A stretch of 64,000 bases of DNA from Spinacia oleracea (taxonomy: Eukaryota; Streptophyta; Magnoliopsida; Caryophyllales; Amaranthaceae): assembly GCF_020520425.1 (NCBI RefSeq), contig NC_079491.1, positions 6,869,143-6,933,142 of the forward strand, in the 5' to 3' direction. The notes beneath the pieces were generated by a model. The model was given only the letters and a program-made list of their open reading frames with translations. It had not been told where the DNA came from and searched no databases. Shown piece by piece: positions 1 to 11,122 of the stretch. Position 1 is the first letter of the stretch; every line of letters starts with the position of its first letter. The position numbers were made by a program, and so were the translations under genes.

Positions 1-1
1 T

Positions 2-106
2 TTTGGTGTTGGAGAATCCGGCATTTGTTGTTACGTAAATGGGGCGACAACTCAAGATCATAGGACACATTCTTTCTACAAACAAATGTCTAAAATTACG
101 AATTAA
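2..106 (+). CDS. Unrecognised C-terminal coding fragment at window edge
   Basis: An open frame of 34 codons ends in TAA at 104-106 and is cut by the window start. The residues look protein-like (a CCY motif, then DHRTH, then FYKQM). I do not recognise the family. It could be the last exon of a gene lying to the left, or chance. Confidence 0.25.
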   Translation, partial: FGVGESGICCYVNGATTQDHRTHSFYKQMSKITN

Positions 107-614
107 AGTAAGATGTTAATATATTTCATTTACAAACTTTGTCTTATGTTCAAACAACTTAATGGTCTCATTACACTCTAATTTAATCAAGCACTACTTA
201 TGGATTTACATATTTCTACGTTACTAATTAATTTACAATTCTTCATAGGTCTTGACTCTTAGAATATTGGTTTGATAATCTACTCAATAGTCATCATCTA
301 TTTAAAACGTGCCAATTTATTCTTGAATTAATTAATATATTTTTTCAATTCATCTAGCTAGGTTTTCATTTTTCTTAATCCGTGTAGCTAGGTTATCTTA
401 TATCATATCATATATCGTTATAAATAAAAAGGTACAAATACAATTAAATGTTTATTCATCGATTTTATCTTTGAGGGGAATTTTAAATAAACTCAAATAA
501 GTTTAGGACAAATAAATATATCAAAACGCAATTTATAATTAAAATAAGTACTGTATACAAGTTCAGATGGGTGATTTAGATTAGTGAAAATAATCTAGTT
601 AGATCACAAATCTA
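107..614. other. AT-rich intergenic DNA
   Basis: Nothing recognisable: AT-rich sequence with no convincing exon or element ends. Confidence 0.5.
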
Positions 615-1137
615 TCTATACTAATATATTAAAAGGCGTTGCGAAAAATGTTTATGTGCCACGTAGTACTCTCCTGTTTACGCCACGTCATTCACGCACC
701 AAAGGTTATGGGATGTTGTTGACAATTTAAAATCAATACAATAAGGTTCGAACACAGGACCTCAAGTTTGGAGAATAACTCTGATTACCATCTTAACCAA
801 CCTCTAATTGTTGTTTATCAATGCACGTTAATTTATAAATACATGTTAACATGAAGTCTAAAACAACTAAATTTCTATGTTACCTCTTATTTCTTATGGA
901 CTATATTGGAATAAAAATAATAATTAAAATATTAGAAAAACCATGAATTAAACAATTAAAACATTAAGAAAATTACTTGGCATTATAAAGGTAATGTACA
1001 TGTGTAATTGATGAACTTAATGAATCTTTTCACTTTTATGGTCTACATGTATTTTAGTCAAATATTGAGTTGAAAAAGAATTTCGAATTTTAATTATTCA
1101 AAGTAGCAACCGGGACATCGCCCGAGCTGCACACTAG
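615..1137 (+). mobile_element. Non-autonomous Helitron (copy 1)
   Basis: The 5' end is TCTATACTAATATATTAAAA and the 3' end is a GC-rich hairpin (CGGG..CCCG) followed by ACACACTAG-like sequence ending in CTAG. It is inserted between A (614) and T (1138), as Helitrons do, with no target duplication. It has no coding capacity. It shares termini and internal sequence with the copies at 1.4, 18.4, 19.6 and 24.5 kb, and carries a tRNA-like segment on its minus strand. Confidence 0.75.
745..799 (-). other. tRNA-like box A/box B segment in Helitron copy 1
   Basis: Read on the minus strand, TGGTTAAGATGG matches the pol III box A consensus TRGYNNARNNGG and GTTCGAACC matches box B GWTCRANNC. The span from box A start to box B end is 55 nt, as in a real tRNA (positions 8 to 62). 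No complete cloverleaf was found, so this is a tRNA-derived piece, not a tRNA gene. Confidence 0.55.
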
Positions 1138-1389
1138 TTATTATTTAAAGGTGGTGTACAATAAATATTGTGCTTCCTCCGTATATTTTATAATGTTACT
1201 CATGTTTTCTATTCATATGGTCAGAGTGTTGGATTATGTAATTAATCTAGATATTTTGTGAATATTCTTGGATATTCTTGGATATGATGCGCATAAATAG
1301 AAAGTATTTAAGATGGGATGAGAAAGTTTGTGATGTTTATCAGCGACAACACAATGAGAAGATATATTGAGCACTGATTAATAATTTAA

Positions 1390-1952
1390 CTAGTTTGTGG
1401 CCCGGGCGTTGCTCCGGGTTTTACTTTTAGTGGGATTTACTTATTTTAAATATGTGCGTATGTGGTGCTATTATCTGATTTCCATGCAAGATCAGTGGCC
1501 GATCAACAAACTTCCTTCCCATATCCGAAAATCAAAACAAAGTCGAGTTCTCTTTTTCATGATTAGTTGATTATTATACTCTTGTTAATGTTTCCCTCTT
1601 CTGCACTCATAATTACACTCCATTACCATAAGTTTTTTATTTTTTAAGCTTAAGTTGATAAGAGAAGAATTGTACATTTATAAGTTAAGTAAATAATTCC
1701 CTTTTGTTTTTTTTTCCCTTTAATTCATTATTATTCATTTTAAAAAGAAAAAGATATAACATCATTGTGGCTAGCTAAGATGGTAAGAATTGTAACTTTT
1801 AATTCAAGAGGTCTAGTGTTCAATCCTTGCTATATGCTTTTTTGGTTGTCAACTACATGACATAGTATTTAGTAGGGGTGATGTGGCGTAATAAGGAGGG
1901 ATCTACGTGACACATATACGTTCTTATAAACGCCTTTTAATATATTAAATAG
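1390..1952 (-). mobile_element. Non-autonomous Helitron (copy 2)
   Basis: Reverse orientation. CTAG at 1390-1393 adjoins the hairpin GGCCCGGGCG..CCGGG, which is the 3' end. The 5' end near 1952 reads ATTTAATATATTAAAAGGCG on the minus strand, a diverged form of the copy-1 start. It carries the same internal tRNA-like segment (1772-1826). The 5' terminus is slightly decayed, so its exact base is uncertain. Confidence 0.65.
1772..1826 (+). other. tRNA-like box A/box B segment in Helitron copy 2
   Basis: TAGCTAAGATGG (box A consensus) and GTTCAATCC (box B consensus) span 55 nt. Confidence 0.5.
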
Positions 1953-2230
1953 TCTTATATGCACGCGATGCGTGCAGGAGTATATATAAATCTTAAACTT
2001 GTGATTATTACATTTAATCACCACAAATAATAAGCAAGCTTCAAGTTCAACTGGTATTTTGTTAATCTCTCATTCGCAACAAAAGTGCATACGCTAGAAA
2101 ACCTTCTTAAGTGTCTGAACTTAAGCATGCCTTGCAACTACATTCGCAGTTAAATAGATCAACCAAGTATATACAACACACAATCACATAAGCGTTGTTT
2201 CAGCTAAAGTTGTGTATGTGTTTTTTTTTA

Positions 2231-3732
2231 CGGATATTTCATGAAATGCCCTCGAGTTTTTCCATAATTCACCAAACGCCCATCAAGTTTCAATAATTCA
2301 TAAAATACCCCTCACAATTCGTACAAATACCCAACATACCCTTACTAATAACGGACCGTTAGTCTGCCGTTAGCCAAGTTTTCAATTCACCCAAATGCCC
2401 CTATTCTGAAACTTATTTCACCAAATGCCCCTATTGTGAAACTTTTTTCACCAAATGCCCCAAACTTAAATATAGCTATTTTGATGTTTCAGCGACTAGT
2501 TTTTGTGTTTGAAAGGTAGTTGTTGGTCACGGTCGACTATAAAAGCCCCTTTGCTGAATGGTTCTTGTAAGTTAGATGTTATTTTGATTTGCTTTGCTAA
2601 TTTCATAAGATTTTTGTCATGAGTTTTCTTTCAAAATCATCATCCACACCCAATGAGTCCACATATATATTAGAGTACCTACCAAATTTTGTTATTGTGG
2701 TAGGAAATTTGTTATTCGAAGCTCTAATACAACACTCAATCCACAAAGGTTGTACTACAAGTGTGATCCTTGAAACAATCTGAGATGGTGAAAGGGAGTA
2801 GCTGAGCAAAAAAACAAGGGGCAACAACACGAAGGAAAATGCGGGGGAAGCTTAGACGAATGAGAAAGTATTGAAAACAGGCGAAACAGTAAGATGCAAG
2901 AAGAATTGAAGCAAATGAAGAAGAAGCTAAAACAACAACAAAAAGTAGTCAAAGTTGTAATACAAATGGGGATATTAATGTTTGTAGTTTTACTGTTTGT
3001 AATCATGAAGTAAACACAAGTAATGAGAAAAAAAATTCACATTTCATAAATAATTGATGTTGCATAATCTGCACAAAATACCAAAGTGGGAAGCATTTCT
3101 GTTTTTAGCTTCACTTACAAAACATCTTTGCACCAACTACATTTAATGTTATTTTCTACTCAACGAATATGTGCAAGATCAAAACAGATGTGCAAAAAAC
3201 TACCCCAAAAAGCATTAGCAGCTATCCAGAAGAGCTTGTGGAACACCACTTCAACCTCCATTCCTACCACAATAACAAAATTTGTTAGGTACCCTAATAT
3301 ATGTGGAATGATTGGGTGTGGAAGATGATTTTGAAAGAAAACTCATGACACAAATCTTATGAAATTAGCAAAGTAAAGTAAAATAACATCTAAAATACAA
3401 GAACCATTCAGCAAAGGGGTTTTTATAGCCAACCATGACCAAGAACCACTTTTGAAACACAAAAACTAGCCGTCTGAACATCAGAATAGCTATATTTAAA
3501 TTTGGAATTTGGTGAAATAAGTTTCCTAATAGGGGCATTTGGTGAAATAAGTTTCAGAATAGGGGCATTTGGGTGAATTGGAAACTTGGCTAACGGCGGA
3601 CTAACGGCCCGTTATTAGTAAGGGTATGTTGGGTATTTGTACGAATTGTGAGGGGTATTTTATGAATTATTGAAACTTGATGGGCGTTTGGTGAATTATG
3701 GCAAAATTCGAGGGCATTTCATGAAATTTCCG
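2231..3732 (+). mobile_element. Mutator-like element with long TIRs and a GRF-type cargo gene
   Basis: Terminal inverted repeats of about 475 bp (2231-2707 and 3258-3732) begin CGGAWATTTCATGAAATGCC. A 9-bp target duplication, TTTTTTTTA, flanks it at 2222-2230 and 3733-3741, which is diagnostic of Mutator-like elements. There is no transposase. The interior holds a degraded GRF zinc-finger gene, and the right arm contains an inverted copy of the front of the same gene. Pieces of the same TIR family recur at 35.1 kb. Confidence 0.85.
2619..3013 (+). pseudogene. GRF zinc-finger protein remnant inside the MULE
   Basis: A frame over about 2657-2770 encodes VPTKFCYCGRK, then NPQRLYYKC. This fits the plant GRF zinc finger (CxCG..NPxRxFxxC). 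It is followed by a stop in frame. An ATG at 2619 opens a serine-rich start in a neighbouring frame, consistent with a one-base indel before the finger. A clean 39-codon tail (2894-3013) has a Lys/Gln coiled coil, then a hydrophobic membrane segment, the usual C-terminal layout of plant GRF proteins. The order finger, coil, membrane anchor supports the call. It is broken and unlikely to make a full protein. Confidence 0.6.
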
Positions 3733-3836
3733 TTTTTTTTAAATTAAAATAGTACAGCAGCAAATCAAGGTTCATGTTCATGAAAATTAGATAAATTGAC
3801 ATCTAAAACAGATGTAGCTCTGATAAGTACAAATCC

Positions 3837-4148
3837 TTATGAGACTCCTCTGGCTGGTACATCATATTGATACCACTGTGAGCCTTGCTTCCTCCCTAGC
3901 TTCATGGCCATGCGGTCAGCAAGTGGCTGGTGTGTGTGTTTTTTTTAATAACAGAATGGTCTGCATTATATGAAACCGGATTCTTGTATCTCACTTTTCC
4001 AACAATGGAGATTATTTTTTTTCCTTTTTTACATGATTGACTGCAAAAGAAACTTATTATTGGAAGCTCTAAACCTCATGAATGATCTTTTCATGGTTGT
4101 CATCATCTCCATCGCAATCAGGATCTTCAGCTGACATTCCGGAAGAAT
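3837..4148 (-). pseudogene. Two-exon C-terminal gene fragment, family not recognised
   Basis: Two minus-strand pieces splice in phase. Exon 4075-4148 encodes an acidic stretch (SAEDPDCDGDDDNHEKIIHE) and has an AG acceptor and a GT donor. Exon 3837-3926 follows and encodes PLADRMAMKLGRKQG then SQWYQYDVPARGVS and a TAA stop. The phases agree (74 nt = 2 + 24 codons, then 30 codons including the stop). I could not name the family. With no upstream gene body and other fragments nearby in the opposite direction, this is most likely a captured C-terminus. Confidence 0.4.
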
Positions 4149-4654
4149 CTGTTCAAAGGGGGGCATAATATATGAGATATAAACTGATGCCTCTAGTCAA
4201 CTCCAAACCTCAGGTAAATGGGCACATAATTGAGTCATATGCCTTCACTATCGGCTAAGAAATTAAAAACATAAGTAGCATTTACACTTTAAAAATAATG
4301 TAAGGAGTAGCAGATTTCCTTCTTAATGGAAGTTATTTAAGCACTTATTCAATTTTACAGGTATGTAACACCATTCAAGAGACGGCAAATAAGGCCGATG
4401 CTCCAAAAAGCATCAGCTATATTCTGAAAGATTAAAACCCGAGAAATAGTTCAAAAATGATCAAAGAATCCGATCCTCATGCCCTATTTCACAGAGTCCA
4501 GATCAACAACTTTACAATAAACCATCGTAAGACACACAACAACATCCAGAAGCTAGTCCCAAGACTGAACCCGAGAATTTAAAAACCCATAAATATTAAT
4601 TTATTAATTCCATTTTTAAAAAATCAATTATTTCTCTTTTGTTTCTCTCTACAG

Positions 4655-4746
4655 GAGATGCTACTTCGAAGCGCATCAACGCCTCTGCTAAACTCATGGG
4701 CAATGAACCACTCTCCTTCCGTACCATCCACCCCAACTTCTCCTGA
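4655..4746 (+). pseudogene. Exon-like fragment, plus strand
   Basis: After a polypyrimidine-CAG acceptor the frame reads DATSKRINASAKLMGN, then EPLSFRTIHPNFS and a TGA at 4744-4746. The sequence is well behaved and coding-like but unassigned. Its strand is opposite to the neighbouring fragments at 3.8-4.1 and 4.9 kb, which suggests capture of unrelated gene pieces. Confidence 0.35.
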
Positions 4747-4895
4747 ACCTAAATCTCAGCATAGACCTAAGACTGGACCCGAGAATTTAAAAACCCTAAA
4801 ATTTCCTTACTTTCCCCCCCAAAAGCTAATATTTGAAAACATAAGAATTTTATTTTTAATTTTAGGGGAAATTGAATAATGAATCGAAAATTACC

Positions 4896-4955
4896 TCAAG
4901 TCCAACACCTTCTCCGTGAAGAGCTTTGATGTTGTCGATGTTGCCATAAGCGACC
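4896..4955 (-). pseudogene. Twenty-codon exon-like fragment, minus strand
   Basis: A clean 60-nt exon lies between CAG and GTAATT and encodes VAYGNIDNIKALHGEGVGLE. Both splice signals are good. The family is not identified. It may belong with the C-terminal piece at 3.8-4.1 kb as an earlier exon, or be an independent capture. Confidence 0.35.
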
Positions 4956-6974
4956 TGCTGGTACAACACTTAAGCCTTTGATTGTTGTTACACCTTCAGC
5001 CTTTGCGTGCATATAAGACTACACTTCAGCCTACATAAAAGAGTACATGTTACATCTAAGATCAGATATAATAATGAGGATTTAACCCAAATCAAAAACA
5101 GCAACCAACTTGGCAACAATTTGATTAAATATGTAATATGAACCCATTTTGTCAACTTACCTTTCAGCAATTACCACCAACCAGCAAATAACTCATCAGA
5201 CATAAAATGTTCAGCTACTAATCTCACTCCTACAGCCAAATTCAATCAAATAATAACAAAGTCAGAGGTACCCAAAAACTAAAAGCTAGCTATAAATCAA
5301 ATTGATGAAAATATTGAGAACCAACTTAAAAATTGAATTGAAAATGTTCAAGAGAGAGCAAGAGAGCTACCAGCCATTGGTATTTGGTAGTGTTGAAGAA
5401 AATGTAAAAGAATGAACAAAGATACGTGTGTATCATAGTTCGAGAATCGACTCATCTAACGGCTGAAAAAGGTATACTGCCGTCTTACACGACAGCCGGA
5501 AGAACTACATGCCGGAAAATAATAAAAAACAAAATTAAATGATCAACACCAATTAAAAATCCTAATAATTATCAAAACAGAAAAAACATCCCCAAATATT
5601 TTATTATTCAAATTCAAAATCCATACCTGTAATCGCATTGAAACATGACATAATTACAGTCAACCCTAAATATCTCAGGTCATATCACTCTTCTAATTCT
5701 TTATTTTTACAGAATCGATCAAACTTTCTTCTTCTGTCCTTGGCTGCTTCAGTTAGTGGAAGGAATCTCTTGAAACATGTGGTGGCTGCTCATCGACGCA
5801 AAGCAGCAGCTCTTGCACGCACACCCTCTCGAGAAGCAGTCATATTTGATGAAGAAGGACTTCTTAGAGCTGGTGATGCAGGTGTAGCAGGAGCTCTTGC
5901 ACTACATCTGTTTCTTTTTCAGCCTACAATCAAACAAACAAATATTTATCTTTACCATTTTATACTCCAATTAAAATAAATTAAACTAAATTAAATTTCA
6001 AAATTATAAGAATGCCTGGTTACCTTATTTGTCAGCCATCCTGATGTTTATCAGTTCCAAATTTCAACTAGTGTGCAAAGCCCCAAATTTCAACCCTGTC
6101 AAATCCAATCAAAACTGACTTGAAATATAGAAAGAGGGGGAGAGAGACATACAACTTTCTATGAATCGCATTTGATAAATAAAATAAAATAAAATAGGGA
6201 ATTGACGCCAACATAAACAAAAGTTGGTCCGGATCAACCACTATACTACCAGGAAATATAGTTAAGGTTTAGAAATTGAGGGAAATATAACCTGGGTTGT
6301 GTGAGGCGGCGACGCGTAACTCCGGCGGTGGAGGCCAATTGATGTTCCTCTCCTTGACGCCACTGTTGTCGCTTTCTATGGCACCGGATCTAAGGAAGAG
6401 GTATGGTGGTTGTGAATATTATGACGCTCGGTTAAAGATAATTTCAATAACATAACGTAAAATAACAAATTTACCAACAAAAATTGTAAACCTAAAATGA
6501 CGAATTGAAGCCTGACAAATTCTAGTCTGAACTAAGGGGAAAAGAAAACCTTTCAGCGGTGGCAACATTTAGAGAGACGTCATCGGGCAAGCGAACCGGA
6601 GAGCATCCACTGTGACGGATCTTCCTTCCATAGCCGCTGTGGCGGCGGCGCTAGCGACCGGATGAACGGAGGAGTGGTTTATGCAAAACTCGCAGAACTC
6701 ATGAAGGGGATTGAAAGAAGGCATATCGGAGGCCGATCTGAAGAGAAAGTATGAGATTGGGGCTCTCTAACCCTAGAAATGGCTTTGTTGTTTGGTGAGG
6801 GTCTGAGGGAAAAGTGAAGAAAGAGAAAAGTGAGAGGGGAGAGTCTGAGAGGCTCATCAACGTGGACACGGAAATGGGAGGGGGTGAGGGTATTTTCGTA
6901 ATTTACTCAGTGGACACGAAAAGTTATTTTACTGAATTGCCCCTCCCCTCTTGGCTTATATAATAGAGATATAG
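4956..6974. other. Fragment-rich repeat region without a complete gene
   Basis: It holds an open frame at 5638-5979 (+) of unknown nature; its opposite strand also reads Ala/Arg-rich. A GC-rich patch lies at 6300-6670. I see no complete gene. A short direct duplication (AAGACTGRACCCGAGAATTT) lies just outside, at 4561 and 4771. Confidence 0.4.
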
Positions 6975-6975
6975 A
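6069..6975 (-). mobile_element. Putative Helitron with clear 5' end at 6975
   Basis: On the minus strand the sequence after A (6976) is TCTATATCTCTATTATATAA, a classic plant Helitron 5' end. The 3' end is uncertain. The nearest candidate is CTAGTGTGCAAAGCCCC at 6069, without a convincing hairpin. The element could instead extend further left and include the gene fragments at 3.8-5.9 kb. Confidence 0.35.
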
Positions 6976-7215
6976 TACTACGAAGTCATAGTTACTACTT
7001 CATTGAGTATTCAAGTCGAAATTAACTTTGAGGAGCGATAATGTTTGACATAAGAATGCACAACTGTTTACCTTGTGATTAATTGCTTAGACAGAAAATA
7101 AATCGCAAACACTAAGATCAACATTGCCAAACATGTCACAACTCACAAGTAAACTAGAAATATAACTTTTAAAGTAATTCATCTACATATTAAGTCAGAA
7201 AAGCAAGTGTTTGGA

Positions 7216-8303
7216 TCAGTTGTAGAGCATATACTCTGGAGTTGCACTGAACTTGTGGTATCCACTGATGACTTTATGCACTGCATCAAGGAAATCTTTC
7301 TCTGTGACAATTTTCCTTCGAGCACGAATCGCGAACATTCCAGCTTCATTGCACACACTTCTTAAGTCTGCACCTGTTAAAAATTAACCAACACCTTAAT
7401 TAGCTTCTGTTAATAATTAAAGAAAAAGGGGGCTAATTAACTTGATTCGATCACGTACCTGTACAGTTGGGACAAAGGCGAGCAAGTAGTTCAAAACGAA
7501 TGCCCCTTTTAATGCTCATATTCTTGGTATGAATCCTGAATATCTGAGTCCTACCCTCTAAATCTGGAAGCCCAAACTCAACCTTCCTGTCCATTCTTCC
7601 AGGACGCACTAGTGCAGGGTCAAGAGTATCAGGTCTGGATCAAAAACATCATTATAAGACTTTATCATTCAAAATCTATCAACTTTGATTATTAGGAGAA
7701 AATAGCATTATGAGGATGGATATTTAGGAGAAATTTTGGGCTCTGTTTGGTAGGGTCGTCTTTTCCCTTTTCAATCATTTTACGTTGTTTGGTTTGGCAA
7801 GGAATGGAAAACAATTTTCCATAACTCTCTCCAAAGTGGAAAATCCTTTTCCCTTTAAAAAGGAGTGAAATCATTTCTACATTTTCTCCTTACCTCCCCT
7901 CTCCCTTCTTCCCCTAAATCTTCACTATCTCCTCCTATTTTATTTTAAGGAATCAAACAAAGCAAAACTAGTTTGGAATTGTGTTTTTCCTTGAAAAATA
8001 TTTTCCACTGAAAACGTTTTACACCAAACCAAACAGAGCTAGCGCGCCTTGGTGTAGAAATAGCATTATTAGGAGAAAACATATTTAAACCTGTTAGTGG
8101 CCATAAGAACTTTGACGTTTCCACGAGCATCAAATCCATCAAGCTGATTTACGATTTCAAGCATAGTACGTTGTACCTCATAGTCACCACCAGCACCATC
8201 AAAATAACGTGCACCTCCTATCGCATCTACTTCATCAAAGAATATAATGCACCCCTTTTTTGACCTAGCCTCCTGCACCGTACCATACCATACCATACAT
8301 ATA

Positions 8304-8364
<61 letters not shown>

Positions 8365-11122
8365 TTAGCAATTAATTGATGTAACACTCAATTAAGTACT
8401 TAACAGTATTGTATACTATACCTTGAATAGTTGACGAACCATAACAGCACCTTGACCAGGAGACTTACGAACGAGCTCAGTTCCATTGACACGAATAAAA
8501 CAGGCATCAGTTCTGTTAGCCACGGCTTTGGCTACCAGTGTTTTTCCTGTACCGGGTGGACCATACAACAGTACTCCCTTTGGTGGTTCGATACCTAGCC
8601 TTACAAATTTCTCTGGCGCAACCATAGGTAATTCAACAATCTGCAAATTAAGAGAAACATAATATGGTAATGCTGTACAATTACTGAATCAGAAAACTAT
8701 AAATGCTGAAAGTAAAGGAAACTTGAAAGAAATATAGAAAGATGACTAACTTCTCGGATCTGTTGAATCTGTTCTTTGCATCCACCAATATCGTTATACG
8801 TTATATCAGGCTTCTCCTCGATTATACTCTTAGAAGCATCGCGATGATGTCTTGGAGGTAAGGGCATACGTATCTGCCACGTGATCCGATCAACCCTGTT
8901 CAAAATAAAAGTACACCTAATTTACCAGTAGCTACTTTTGTTTCAGAGTTAATTTCTGACACTGAGTGAATTAAGGAGCATTCAAGTAAGGTAGACCTGA
9001 TCAAAAAAAATACATGTCATGCCGGGTTCGGGCCGGGCCAAGGCATAAAAATCAGCTCGTATGTCGGGCCTGGCCAAAATCTGGTTTAGATTTTTGGTGC
9101 CCAAAACCGCTATTTCGGGCCTAAAATGTCGGTCTTTCGGGCCACTTACGGTGCAGGTCAAATATATAACTAAAAGTATAGTTTTACGATGCCCCAAACC
9201 CGATATTTTATAAAAAACGGGCCTAAAAATTCTGCCCAAACCAGCCAAATTTCTGCCGGGGCAAAAAAAATCAGCTCGCGTGTCGAGCCGGGGCAAAATT
9301 CGGACCGGTTTTGTGGTGCCCAAACCCGTTATTTCGGGCCTAAAATGTCAGGTTTTCGGGCCGGGCCTAAAATTGAAACTTTGAGTGTAGTTTTACATTG
9401 TCCAAAACCCGTTAAATTTCTAAAAGTTTCGGGCCAGGCCCGAAAATCGGGCCTAAAAATTCTGCCCAAACCCGCCAAATTTCGGGCCGGGCTCATGTTC
9501 ATCAGGTCTAAAGTAAGGTGACACAATTAGATAATCTAAATAAAAGTTGTTATGGCAAAAGCTAGATCTTTACTGATTATCAGAGACGAGACGGAAACTA
9601 AAAAGAATTTAGGATGATATTCACTTAGTGGTGATTGGTGAAGTTAGGAAATAGATGAATACAATGATTCTGCATGTTAAGATCAGGGAATTGAAGTAAC
9701 AGACAAATAGTATTTTTAATTAGTAATAATCAGTAAAAATATGGATCAATTAATTAAGGAATTAATTAACATACCCAACACGCATGCCTTCTTCTATATC
9801 AGTTGGAGAAACTCTACCATCCAGCTTAACGATCATCTTACGCTGAAACAGTAATAGATCGATTAAGTTTATTGAATGAAAATACTGATAGATCGAAAAA
9901 ACTGTATGTTTAATTACATTTTCTACACATTTAATGATGCAAAAAATCAAAGAGGAACACCAGATACTATACCAATCTCCCCACAAAATTAACTGCATAT
10001 TTAGCTTCTGGAGTGTTAGGGTTGATTATGCTGGTGCATCTCGCAACCTGTACATCAGTATCAGTATCAGTATCAGTATCAGTATCAGTATCAGTATCAG
10101 TCCCAACACTCATTGTCATTACCCCATTGCCTCAAAGAAGCTCCCGCAAGAAGCGGGGTAAGGGGGTCGGACGTACGCAACCTTACCCCTGCAATTGCAG
10201 AGAGGTTGTTTCCAATTGACCCAAAAGCGATAACGGGACGACAACCGAACAACCATCTTCTACTTCATGGAAAGGAAGCGAAGAGGTTATAAGAGCCATT
10301 TTGATTTAATCCATTACATCCCATGGCCAAAAGAACAAATGAATCTTTGACTCCATTGGAAATGGACATTATCAGTCCCAACACTATTAACAAATTTTGA
10401 GACTAATATGTAAATTAATGTAATGAAACAGAGATTAGTAATAAAAACAGTTATTATTATTATTACCATAAGAGATCTTTCCCACATTTGCCTATCAGAT
10501 TTGAGATCCCATTTGTCAGGAGTTGCCAATCCTGTATCAGATTCCTCGATTCCTGTCATACAATTAACAAGATGATTAATTAATTAGTTCAACCCAGAAA
10601 TTTAAAACAAGAAGAAGAAAAATCCAGACTTTTTTCCATAAAATACCTTGAAAAATGTGATAACAACTTCGATAATACTACAACATAACTAGAATTAACT
10701 ACTAACTGACAAAATTCATACAGTTGTTTCATAAAATCTTTGGAGATGATACAATGCAATTACAGACTATAATAACAACTTACTGACTTGATAATTAATT
10801 AACATTACAATTGAATTATTATGTACCGCGTAAATCGGCAACTCTCTGAACAATTTCCCTTATTTCCTTTTCCAAATTATCAATGCTGGTTGAGTAAGCA
10901 GAACTGTTCTGCATATATCATCAAACTCAAGTCTCAGAAAAAATTATCATCAAAATTAAATTAACATAACTTTTTCCCCTCTTAATCTTTACTTAATTAA
11001 AACCTACTTAATTGAAATGAGGAAGGAGATGTTTATCTCACATAGGTTTTCAAAAATTCAATGTCGAACTCGTCCAGTGGTGTCACTTTCTTGTCCTCGT
11101 CATCTTCATGTTCTGTTCCCAT
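7216..11122 (-). CDS. RPT1: 26S proteasome regulatory ATPase, RPT1-like, divergent pore loop
   Basis: AAA-ATPase of the 19S base, which unfolds ubiquitinated substrates and feeds them into the 20S core. Exons (minus, in coding order): 11042-11122, 10827-10908, 10467-10552, 9985-10047, 9775-9842, 8751-8895, 8422-8640, 8091-8272, 7459-7634, 7216-7373. They total 1260 nt, 419 aa, close to plant RPT1 (about 426). Seen: acidic start [10 protein letters not shown], coiled coil, [25 protein letters not shown], Walker A GPPGTGKT (202-209), Walker B IIFFDE (to 262), RPGRMDR arginine fingers, C-terminus ATPEYMLYN. Odd: pore loop 1, normally KYVGEG, reads KSPGQG (Ser235), and the following Arg is Val. 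No frameshift is seen. It is probably a diverged second copy; whether it works as an unfoldase subunit is uncertain. Confidence 0.9.
7740..8039. mobile_element. MITE in RPT1 intron, GCTCTGTTTGG ends
   Basis: It has terminal inverted repeats GCTCTGTTTGG / CCAAACAGAGC and the same body as the Tourist-like MITE at 48982-49322 (AAAACGTTTT and TTTTCC-rich halves). The target duplication is not clear here. It lies in the intron between exons 8 and 9. Confidence 0.65.
8309..8361. repeat. (TA)n microsatellite
   Basis: About 26 TA units in the RPT1 intron; length is likely to be variable. Confidence 0.9.
8993..9510. mobile_element. GGGCC-rich element with 9-bp duplication in RPT1 intron
   Basis: Inverted ends AGACCTGAT / ATCAGGTCT are flanked by the 9-bp direct repeat AAGTAAGGT (8984-8992 and 9511-9519), indicating a Mutator-type insertion. 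The interior is made of repeated CGGGCCGGGCC / CCCAAACCCG phrases and is far more GC-rich than its surroundings. It has no coding potential of its own. Confidence 0.65.
10050..10100. repeat. (TATCAG)n hexamer microsatellite
   Basis: Eight units of the hexamer TATCAG sit directly next to RPT1 exon 4 (9985-10047), within the intron's acceptor end on the minus strand. Length change here could affect splicing. Confidence 0.85.
10103..10226. mobile_element. SINE fragment (Au-like)
   Basis: It contains GCTCCCGCAAGAAGCGGGGT, a GGTCGGACGTACGCAACCTT stretch, then ACCCCTGCAATTGCAGAGAG and TTGTTTCC. This series is characteristic of the Au-type SINE family common in dicots. It is partial and I see no tail. 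It lies in an RPT1 intron. Confidence 0.5.

Noticed and set aside
8069-8371. 100-codon minus frame ending in a run of Ile/Tyr
   Set aside because: It is RPT1 exon 8 extended through the (TA)n repeat of the intron; only the exon part is real.
8982-9526. Open frames on both strands at 9.0-9.5 kb with repeated Pro/Ala/Arg phrases
   Set aside because: Produced by the GGGCC-rich transposon in the RPT1 intron, not protein coding.
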